Below, piece after piece: positions 18,560-25,402 of a DNA stretch of 53,197 bases. The notes under the pieces were generated by a model, which searched no databases, had not been told where the DNA came from, and saw nothing but the letters and a program-made list of their open reading frames with translations. Position numbers and translations under genes: made by a program. Position 1 is the first letter of the stretch; each line of letters opens with the position of its first letter. Source of the stretch: Ruminococcus sp. (lineage in GTDB: Bacteria > Bacillota > Clostridia > Oscillospirales > Ruminococcaceae); NCBI GenBank assembly GCA_022768805.1, contig JALELB010000012.1:1-53197 (forward strand). Direction: 5' to 3'.

Positions 18560-18593
18560 ATTAAGTGTAATATCAATAGTGGTACAGTTAATA
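18559..18593. promoter_or_regulatory. Palindromic operator, probable GntR/YtrA-type autoregulatory site
   Basis: TATTAAGTGT, 15 bases, ACAGTTAATA: arms match at 9 of 10 positions. It covers the transcription start, so a bound repressor would block the promoter. YtrA-subfamily regulators are known to bind long palindromes of this kind in front of their own ABC operons; assignment here is by position and symmetry. Confidence 0.75.
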
Positions 18594-18616
18594 CGCCACA
18601 GAACAGGAGGTGCCCG

Positions 18617-18988
18617 ATGTTTGATATTGACCTGCAAAGCCGTGTACCCATCTATGAACAGCTTTACAAAAAGACCATTGAGCTGATCATCAAGGGGGTG
18701 CTGTCGGAAAACGACCAGCTGCCCAGTGTGCGCACACTCGCCAAGGAGCTTGGGGTCAACCCCAACACTGTTGCCAAGGCCTATCAGGAACTGGAGCGCA
18801 ACAAGGTGATCTATTCCCTCTCCGGACGGGGCAGCTTTGTGTCCAGAATCAGCGATATGGAAATCAAGGAGTACGCACTGAGCGATTTTGACCAGTCCGT
18901 CCGGGAAGCCCTCAAGGCAGGCGTAACCCCGGAGGAGCTGAAAATCCGGATTGATGCAGTAACCGAGAAAGAAAGGAGCGCTCCGTAA
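18617..18988 (+). CDS. YtrA-subfamily GntR transcriptional regulator
   Basis: 123-residue repressor with the GntR winged helix at residues 10-75 (PIYEQLYKKTIELI, LPSVRTLAKELGVNPNTVAKAYQELE motif region, GRGSFVS wing) and only a short helical C-terminal tail, which is the YtrA hallmark. AGGAGG precedes the ATG. It leads an operon with an ABC ATPase (21 bases later) and permease. Such operons often respond to cell-wall-active compounds or membrane stress, but the inducer here is unknown. Confidence 0.93.
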   Translation: MFDIDLQSRVPIYEQLYKKTIELIIKGVLSENDQLPSVRTLAKELGVNPNTVAKAYQELERNKVIYSLSGRGSFVSRISDMEIKEYALSDFDQSVREALKAGVTPEELKIRIDAVTEKERSAP

Positions 18989-19009
18989 ACAGAGCGAGGG
19001 TATAGTACG

Positions 19010-19921
19010 ATGATTGAACTAAAAAATCTGGTAAAGAAATTCGACACGGTGCCGGTGCTGGACGGCGTGGATCTGACCATTCCCAGCGGAACCGCATTCG
19101 GCCTGCTGGGCTCCAACGGTGCAGGCAAATCCACCATTCTGCGGCTGATCTCCGGCATTTACCGGCCGGAGGGCGGGGAGCTGCTGGTGGACGGGCAGCC
19201 CGCCTATGACAATGTAGCCACGAAGCAGCGGATCTTTTTCATCAATGATGAAACCGTTCAGTTCACCGGCTACACCCTGGAGGAGCTGAAAAACTTCTAC
19301 AAGCCCTATTACCCCAATTTCTCCGAGGAAACCTTTGAACGGCTCCGGGAAAGCATCAAGCTACCCCTGAAACGGAAGCTGAATACCTTCTCCAAGGGCA
19401 TGAAGCGGCAGGCCATCGTCATCATTGCTCTTGCCTGCGGCACGGACTATCTGCTGCTGGACGAGGCCTTTGACGGGCTGGATCCCACCATGAGGATTAT
19501 TGTGAAGCGGATGATCGTGGACGCTATGCTGGACCGGAATCTGACCACCATCATCTCCTCCCACAACCTGAAGGAGATCAACGAGGTCTGCGACACGGTG
19601 GCGCTGCTTCACGAGGGGAAAATCGTCTTTTCCAGAGAGCTGGACAGCGTCAAGAGCAGCATCCACAAGCTGCAGGTGGTTCCCGGCGCCGGTCAGCTTC
19701 TGGATGCGGACCGGGCAAAGGCGCTGGGCGTGAATGTGATGCATTTCGAACAATCCTCCAGCGTGTACTACATCATTGCCAAGGGCACGGAGGAGGAGCT
19801 CCGCCAGTGCCTGGCCCCCATTGACCCTATGGTACTGGACGTTATCCCCCTGACACTGGAGGAAATCTTTATTTACGAACTGGAGGTGCTGGGTTATGAC
19901 AGCAACACCATCACAGAGTAA
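19010..19921 (+). CDS. ABC transporter ATP-binding protein (YtrB/BcrA-like)
   Basis: 303-residue ATPase: Walker A GSNGAGKST (about 33-41), an unusual signature segment NTFSKGMKRQ in place of LSGGQ, Walker B YLLLDEAFDGLDP, H-loop SSHN. The SKG-type signature is typical of YtrB/EcsA-like exporters. A C-terminal region of about 80 residues follows the NBD. Its 3' end overlaps the permease start by 26 bases, so the two are translationally coupled. Confidence 0.93.
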   Translation: MIELKNLVKKFDTVPVLDGVDLTIPSGTAFGLLGSNGAGKSTILRLISGIYRPEGGELLVDGQPAYDNVATKQRIFFINDETVQFTGYTLEELKNFYKPYYPNFSEETFERLRESIKLPLKRKLNTFSKGMKRQAIVIIALACGTDYLLLDEAFDGLDPTMRIIVKRMIVDAMLDRNLTTIISSHNLKEINEVCDTVALLHEGKIVFSRELDSVKSSIHKLQVVPGAGQLLDADRAKALGVNVMHFEQSSSVYYIIAKGTEEELRQCLAPIDPMVLDVIPLTLEEIFIYELEVLGYDSNTITE

Positions 19922-22070
19922 GCTGCGGCCGTTCTGGCTCAATGCACGCACACGGATTATCGCCAACCGGAAGCCGCTGATCGTTTACAGCGCATTACAG
20001 CTGCTGGGGCTGCCCCTGGTGACACTGGCAGCCGTACTGGCCTGCGCAGAACAGCTGAAGCCGGACCTTACAGAAGAGGAAGGCTACTGGATCCAGTACG
20101 GTGGGATGTATGCGCTGCTGGGTGCAATCTTTTTCATCATCTCCCTGCTCCTGGGCTTTCTGTTCGCCACCGGCTGCTTTGACTACTTATTCCGCAAGGC
20201 CAAGGTGGATATGACCTTTGCCCTGCCCATCAATACCTCTCAGCGTTTTTTCAGCGATTTCCTCACCGGCGCTGCCCTGTACCTGGTTCCCTTCCTGCTG
20301 GCCTGCGGCCTTTGCTACGGGATTTTTGAAACCGGCTGTCTGGTACAGGACGGTATGCGGGAATTCTTCAGAAGCGAGCTTTTCACCTACAACGTGGAGC
20401 TGATTGCAGCCAAGTGCATTCTCATGGTAGCACTGGGTATGCTCTGCCTGTACGCCTGCACGGTCTTTGCCATGACCTGCTGCGGCACACCGGCAGAATC
20501 CCTTTCCAGCGTCATCGGCGTGCTGTTCCTGGTGCCCATCACCATTGTGATCTTCGGCACAGTCTATCTGCAGAATAATATGTACGGCATCGACCTGGAA
20601 TCCATTCTGCTGAAGCTGATGGAGTATACCGGCCCTGTGGGCGCCTGCTCGGTTTTCTTCTCCTTTATGGAAGCCGGCACCGATTATCCCATCGGCAGCT
20701 GGGCAATCGCTTATCTGGCGGAAATCCTCCTGCTGGTGGCTGTGACCTATCTGCTGTACCGGCACAGAAAGGCGGAGGATACCTCCAAGCCCTATGTGTA
20801 CAAGGCTATGTATTACCTCTTTATGACTGCGCTGATGGTCTGCCTGTTTGCCATTGCCGTGGGAGAGGATGACACCCTGATTCCGGTCATCATTTTCTCC
20901 GCCGTGGTCTATCTGATTTCCGAGATCATCACCAACCGGGGCTTCAAGAAATTCTATAAATCCATTCTTCGCTTTGCAGTGACCATGGGAGCTGTGGCAG
21001 GCTTTACGGGGCTGCTCAACGCCACAGACTACTTCGGCGTAGTCAACCGGATTCCCCAGGTATCCAACATCAGCAGCATTTCCTTTAGTACGGACGAAAA
21101 CTACAACGCCATCTACTGGCCCGGCAATCTGGATGCCTGTCCGGAAGTAAAGCTGACAGAGCCGGCGGCCATTGAGGCGGTGCGGTCACTGCACAAGGAG
21201 CTGCTGGACAAATACATTGAACTGGATGATTCTTCTATTTGGAATTATGAACCAGTGGAGATCCGCATTACCTACCACCTGAAGGTGGGAGGGCAGTTTA
21301 CACGCCGGTACAACATTCCTTCTATACAGTGGGAAACACTGGTGGAGCCTGTTATGCGAACCGATGCCTGGATGCAGGCAACCTTGGATCTGCGTCTGAA
21401 CGATAACGATGAGCGCACCAGTTTCATGGTGGAAAACGACCTGCGGGAGGGATCAATCAGCTTCACTCCCAGCTCTGCCCATCATTTCCGAACCGACTTC
21501 AAGCAGGCTTATATGCAGGACTGGAAGGAGATGACCGACAGTGAATTTTTGGAGCCCAAGCAGATCTATCTTTACCTGGAGGGCATTCCGGTGCGCAGCA
21601 GCTTTGAACGCACCATACAGGTGCTGAAATCCTACAAGTGCACGGCCCTACCCCCTACCACAACACAGAATCCTCTGAATAATGTCAATTCCAGCGGCAC
21701 ACTATTCATGCTGGACAGCAGCAGGGAGCGGAACTATCACAATTTCGCAAACCAATATGGAGAAACCATTACAGGTTTGGTTGACGTGACGCCCCTGCTG
21801 CCCTATGCAGTCAGCTACGGCAGCACCACTGGCAAATATGTGCTGCATTACCAAGGCTGCACCCTTTTCCTGTCTCCGGAAGGCGAAGCCCTGGCGGAAA
21901 AGCTGATCGCTGAGCTTCCGGAAACCCCGGATATGCCGAAGCCGGATGAAGAACTGATCGGAATCATGTTCCAGTACGAAACGCTGAATGACTACTACCT
22001 CTCGGAATATGACACCAGTGATCCGGACGCCTGGGAAAAGGCCTCGAACTTCTGGAACGCCTACCATTAA
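19896..22070 (+). CDS. Large ABC transporter permease with C-terminal extracytoplasmic-type domain
   Basis: 724-residue membrane protein. Residues up to about 390 contain 9-10 hydrophobic segments; the remaining about 330 residues are hydrophilic and beta-rich, following the last membrane helix near FAVTMGAVAGFTGLL. The layout resembles clostridial ABC-2-like permeases with a DUF6449-type tail; that name is from memory of the family and uncertain. The start ATG lies within the ATPase gene. It is the last gene before a terminator-like hairpin, so one homodimeric or single-permease exporter is implied. Confidence 0.85.
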   Translation: MTATPSQSKLRPFWLNARTRIIANRKPLIVYSALQLLGLPLVTLAAVLACAEQLKPDLTEEEGYWIQYGGMYALLGAIFFIISLLLGFLFATGCFDYLFRKAKVDMTFALPINTSQRFFSDFLTGAALYLVPFLLACGLCYGIFETGCLVQDGMREFFRSELFTYNVELIAAKCILMVALGMLCLYACTVFAMTCCGTPAESLSSVIGVLFLVPITIVIFGTVYLQNNMYGIDLESILLKLMEYTGPVGACSVFFSFMEAGTDYPIGSWAIAYLAEILLLVAVTYLLYRHRKAEDTSKPYVYKAMYYLFMTALMVCLFAIAVGEDDTLIPVIIFSAVVYLISEIITNRGFKKFYKSILRFAVTMGAVAGFTGLLNATDYFGVVNRIPQVSNISSISFSTDENYNAIYWPGNLDACPEVKLTEPAAIEAVRSLHKELLDKYIELDDSSIWNYEPVEIRITYHLKVGGQFTRRYNIPSIQWETLVEPVMRTDAWMQATLDLRLNDNDERTSFMVENDLREGSISFTPSSAHHFRTDFKQAYMQDWKEMTDSEFLEPKQIYLYLEGIPVRSSFERTIQVLKSYKCTALPPTTTQNPLNNVNSSGTLFMLDSSRERNYHNFANQYGETITGLVDVTPLLPYAVSYGSTTGKYVLHYQGCTLFLSPEGEALAEKLIAELPETPDMPKPDEELIGIMFQYETLNDYYLSEYDTSDPDAWEKASNFWNAYH

Positions 22071-22087
22071 CCGCTTGTTTCCTCCTT

Positions 22088-22115
22088 GCCCGCAGTATCT
22101 TTGGATGCTGCGGGC
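22088..22115 (+). terminator. Hairpin after the GntR-ABC operon
   Basis: 12-bp stem with one G.T pair (GCCCGCAGTATC / GATGCTGCGGGC), loop TTTG, followed by a weak TTCCTGATTT tail. Confidence 0.65.
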
Positions 22116-22130
22116 TTCCTGATTTACCGG

Positions 22131-22159
22131 TTGAAATCCGCCTGCCGGCATGCTATAAT
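22131..22159 (+). promoter_or_regulatory. Promoter of the TPM-type lipoprotein gene
   Basis: TTGAAA (22131-22136), 17 bases, TATAAT (22154-22159), extended TGC. Confidence 0.85.
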
Positions 22160-22191
22160 GAAAGCAGTACAAACAGAAAGGATACAACCCC

Positions 22192-23148
22192 ATGAAACGA
22201 TTTGGAATTGTGTGTATACTCTGCGCCATGCTCCTGGCCGGGCTGCAGGGCTGCCGGAAGGTAGAAAATGAAGAAAGCAGTACCCCTGCTGCATCTCAGG
22301 ACGCCCCTCAGCAGGACACTGCCGGAGCGGAGGAAACCCAGCCCCCTACGGAGGCAACTACCCAGGCGCCGGTGCAGACCCATGATCTGGGGTCCGTGGA
22401 TCCGGAAACGGAGCATATCCTGGATCCGGACAAGGTGCTGGATACGGCGCTGCGCACCAGTCTGAACCAGTCCGCCGCAGAAATTGCAAAACGGCATAAC
22501 CTGAATCTGACCATTGACCTTGTACAGAAGCTGGGGGATCAGAAGCCCGCCGACTATGCCCGGGCGGATTATGAAGCCCTGTACCCGGCGGACAGCAGCG
22601 GCCTGCTGTTCCTCATCAACAATGACACCGGGGAGGATTACCTGTATGTATCCGGGGACTGCAAGCGATTTCTGGATGAGGAGACCCGGACCGAGCTGCT
22701 GATCCGGATCTCCCCCATGCTGGCCGTGTCGGATTATGCCCAGGCTGTGCAAACGGTTCTGGATACCATCGGACAGCTGTGCCCCGCCCATGTATTTGAC
22801 CAGGCGGAAGCCATGGAGCCGGAGGAAATCCGAACCCTGGAGGAAACCGCAGAGCAGCTGTACAACAGCAAGCAGCTGACCGCTGTTGTATGCACCAGCA
22901 AGGACGCCAGCCAGGAAGCAGCGGATGCCTTGTTTGAAAAGCTGTACGGGACGGATACGGATGGAATTCTGCTGATGCTGGACACCCAGGGGGAAATGAT
23001 GTATGTTGCCCTGGGCGGCAGAATGCGCAGCAATGTGGGAGGCACCACCATCGGCGCCATGCTGGACCGGATTGATATGGCACGCCGGAACGGGGCAGCG
23101 GCTGCCGCAGAAAAATTCTTCAGCGAGGCAGGAAACCTGGAGCGGTAG
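22192..23148 (+). CDS. Lipoprotein with TPM-phosphatase-like domains
   Basis: 318-residue secreted lipoprotein: signal peptide MKRFGIVCILCAMLLAGLQGC with the lipobox ending at Cys21, then an acidic, Thr/Pro-rich linker (about 22-75), then two repeats of a TPM-like alpha/beta fold (about 75-190 and 215-318; for instance SGLLFLINNDTGEDYLYVSG and DGILLMLDTQGEMMYVALGG are parallel segments). TPM domains occur in membrane-linked proteins of unclear function. It is monocistronic between its own promoter and that of the aldolase. Confidence 0.75.
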   Translation: MKRFGIVCILCAMLLAGLQGCRKVENEESSTPAASQDAPQQDTAGAEETQPPTEATTQAPVQTHDLGSVDPETEHILDPDKVLDTALRTSLNQSAAEIAKRHNLNLTIDLVQKLGDQKPADYARADYEALYPADSSGLLFLINNDTGEDYLYVSGDCKRFLDEETRTELLIRISPMLAVSDYAQAVQTVLDTIGQLCPAHVFDQAEAMEPEEIRTLEETAEQLYNSKQLTAVVCTSKDASQEAADALFEKLYGTDTDGILLMLDTQGEMMYVALGGRMRSNVGGTTIGAMLDRIDMARRNGAAAAAEKFFSEAGNLER

Positions 23149-23167
23149 CATATACGCAAACAAAGGC

Positions 23168-23196
23168 TTGCATTTTTCCGCAGAATCGTTTATAAT
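23168..23196 (+). promoter_or_regulatory. Promoter of the aldolase gene
   Basis: TTGCAT (23168-23173), 17 bases, TATAAT (23191-23196). Confidence 0.8.
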
Positions 23197-23259
23197 AAAA
23201 GGAGCAAGGACTACGGCTCTGCCCTGGCAGCGCCAAAAATGAATTTGGAGGTCACAAAT

Positions 23260-24123
23260 ATGTTGGTTTCAGCAAAGGAAATGCTCAACAAGGCAAGAGA
23301 CGGCAAGTACGCTGTCGGTCAGTTCAACATCAACAATCTGGAGTGGACAAAGGCAATTCTGCTCACTGCTCAGGAACAGCAATCCCCTGTTATCCTTGGT
23401 GTATCCGAGGGCGCAGGTAAGTATATGTGCGGCTACCGCACGGTTGTAGGCATGGTCAACGGCATGCTCCAGGAGCTGAACATCACCGTTCCGGTTGCAC
23501 TGCACCTGGATCACGGCTCCTTTGAGGGTGCAAAGGCATGCATCAACGCAGGCTTCTCCTCCATCATGTTCGACGGCTCCCACTACCCCATCGCTGAGAA
23601 CATCGCAAAGACCACCCAGCTGGTACACACCTGTGACGTACTGGGTCTTTCCCTGGAGGCTGAGGTTGGTTCCATCGGCGGCGAAGAGGACGGCGTAATC
23701 GGCGCCGGCGAGTGCGCAGATCCGGATGAGTGCAAGGCTATCGCTGATCTGGGCGTTACCATGCTGGCTGCCGGCATCGGCAATATCCACGGTAAGTATC
23801 CGGAAAACTGGGCTGGTCTCAGCTTCGAGACACTGGCTGCTGTCAAGGAAAAGGTTGGCGACATGCCTCTGGTGCTCCACGGCGGTACCGGCATCCCCGC
23901 TGATATGATCAAGAAGGCAATCTCCCTGGGCGTTGCCAAGATCAACGTAAACACCGAGTGCCAGCTGGCATTCCAGGCTGCTACCAGAGAGTACATTGAA
24001 GCCGGCAAGGATCTGCAGGGCAAGGGCTTTGACCCGAGAAAGTTGCTGGCTCCCGGCTTTGAAGCAATCAAGGCAACCGTTAAGGAAAAGATGGAGCTGT
24101 TCGGTTCCATCGGCAAGGCTTAA
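23260..24123 (+). CDS. fba: Class II fructose-bisphosphate aldolase
   Basis: Zinc-dependent aldolase of glycolysis/gluconeogenesis splitting fructose 1,6-bisphosphate to DHAP and glyceraldehyde 3-phosphate. 288 residues, normal length. Metal and catalytic motifs: LHLDHG (Asp84, His85), GNIHGKY (His178), LHGGTG (His207), and the EVGSIGGEEDG loop. Start at 23260 is set by GGAGG eight bases upstream; an in-frame ATG at 23239 has no site. Codon use is biased toward GCT/GTT/ACC, as in a highly expressed gene. Confidence 0.97.
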   Translation: MLVSAKEMLNKARDGKYAVGQFNINNLEWTKAILLTAQEQQSPVILGVSEGAGKYMCGYRTVVGMVNGMLQELNITVPVALHLDHGSFEGAKACINAGFSSIMFDGSHYPIAENIAKTTQLVHTCDVLGLSLEAEVGSIGGEEDGVIGAGECADPDECKAIADLGVTMLAAGIGNIHGKYPENWAGLSFETLAAVKEKVGDMPLVLHGGTGIPADMIKKAISLGVAKINVNTECQLAFQAATREYIEAGKDLQGKGFDPRKLLAPGFEAIKATVKEKMELFGSIGKA

Positions 24124-24140
24124 TCCGGTTTTGCACATAC

Positions 24141-24171
24141 AGCGCCGCAGCTTTTTCGTTGCGGCGCTTTT
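24141..24171 (+). terminator. Intrinsic terminator after the aldolase gene
   Basis: Stem AGCGCCGCA / TGCGGCGCT, loop of 10, then TTTTCTCTTT. Confidence 0.88.
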
Positions 24172-24253
24172 CTCTTTGCCGGGCGCCGGGAATTTCATCC
24201 TGCTTTTATGCCGTTTTCGCACAGCTTTCACATACTGCCGGTATACTAAAGAC

Positions 24254-24428
24254 AATGCAGCACGACCCGTGCAGCCCCAAGTGAATCACTTGCCACTCTA
24301 CCTTCACTGTTCCGGAACGGATACGCCGCAACGGAACAGGCCAACAACCCCATTGCTCCGGCAATGTTCCAGCCGTTCGCAGCATACCCTCTCTGCGGAC
24401 GGCATTTTGATGTACAAAGGAGCCTCAC
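24254..24428 (+). promoter_or_regulatory. Multi-hairpin leader of the radical SAM gene
   Basis: The gap between aldolase and radical SAM gene holds a possible -10 TATACT (24242-24247) and then a chain of hairpins: GCACG-ACC-CGTGC (about 24259-24271), CAAGTG-AAT-CACTTG (24279-24293), CTGTTCCG...CGGAACAG (24306-24338), ATTGC-TCCG-GCAAT (24352-24365), and CCGTTCGCAG...CTGCGGACGG (about 24373-24402) followed by CATTTTGATG, an attenuator-like position just before AAAGGAG. It matches no riboswitch class I recognise. Confidence 0.5.
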
Positions 24429-25361
24429 ATGAACCCCTTCCCCTATTCTCTGGATAACAAGCGTTACCACACCCTTGCCTACCACAACCGGCAGGTCTAC
24501 GGCCGCCGCATCTGGAAGGCGGTGCTGGACGGGGGCTTTACCTGTCCGAATCTGGACGGCACCTGCGGCAAAGGCGGCTGCATCTTCTGTGACGGAGGCA
24601 GCGGCTATTTCACCAACGCCGCTGCCATGCCCATTCCCCGGCAGCTGGAGGCAGAGCTTGCCCGGATCCGGCAAAAGGATCCGGATCCCCGGATGATTGC
24701 CTACTTTCAGGTGCATACCAACACCTATGCACCGGTGGAGCAGCTGCGGCAGGTGTACGAGCCGGCCCTTGCCCATCCGGCGGTGGTGGGCTTGTCCATC
24801 GGCACCCGCCCGGACTGTCTGCCTCCTCCGGTGCTGGACTACCTGGAGGAGCTGTCCCGCCGGACGAATCTGACGGTGGAATTAGGCTTGCAGACCTGTA
24901 TGGATGATACCGCCCGGCGCATCAACCGGGGCTATCCCTTTTCCGTCTTTGTCCGTGCCATGAAAGAGCTCCGCAGCCGGAGTATCCGCACCTGTGTGCA
25001 CCTCATCAACGGACTGCCGGGAGAATCCCCGGAGCAGATGGTGGAATCCGCCCGGCTGGTGGGACAGCTGCATCCGGAGGCAGTTAAGTTACAGCTTTTG
25101 CATGTGATCCGGGGCACCGTCCTGGCAGACTGGTATGCAGCCGGGGCGTGTTCCGTCATGTCCCAGTGGGACTATGTGTCCGTGATCCTCCGGCAGCTGG
25201 AGGTGCTGCCGCCGGAAACGGTGATCGAGCGCATCACCGGAGACGGAGACCGGAAAAAGCTGATCGCTCCCCTGTGGAGCACCCGGAAAATCGCCGTGCT
25301 TTCCGCCATCGACAAGGCACAGGCACAGGCGGACAGCTGGCAGGGGAAACTGTTCAGCTAA
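24429..25361 (+). CDS. Radical SAM protein, TIGR01212/YhcC family
   Basis: 310-residue [4Fe-4S]/SAM enzyme. The cluster region reads TCPNLDGTCGKGGCIFCDGGSG, shortened family form CPNxDGTxGxGGCxFC; then TIM-barrel segments GTRPDCLPPPVLDYL, VELGLQT, HLINGLPGE and LLHVIRGT. It is related to the Elp3-like radical SAM group but lacks an acetyltransferase domain. The substrate is unknown (a tRNA-related role has been suggested for the family). AAAGGAG precedes the ATG. Confidence 0.93.
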   Translation: MNPFPYSLDNKRYHTLAYHNRQVYGRRIWKAVLDGGFTCPNLDGTCGKGGCIFCDGGSGYFTNAAAMPIPRQLEAELARIRQKDPDPRMIAYFQVHTNTYAPVEQLRQVYEPALAHPAVVGLSIGTRPDCLPPPVLDYLEELSRRTNLTVELGLQTCMDDTARRINRGYPFSVFVRAMKELRSRSIRTCVHLINGLPGESPEQMVESARLVGQLHPEAVKLQLLHVIRGTVLADWYAAGACSVMSQWDYVSVILRQLEVLPPETVIERITGDGDRKKLIAPLWSTRKIAVLSAIDKAQAQADSWQGKLFS

Positions 25362-25363
25362 CA

Positions 25364-25391
25364 AAAAAGCGGAGCATATGCTCCGCTTTTT
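25364..25391. terminator. Fully palindromic bidirectional terminator
   Basis: AAAAAGCGGAGCAT and its exact complement; A and T runs flank a 9-bp GC-rich half on each side. It serves the radical SAM gene (plus) and the acyl-CoA synthetase gene (minus, stop at 25403). Confidence 0.93.
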
Positions 25392-25402
25392 CCTTATATA
25401 AT

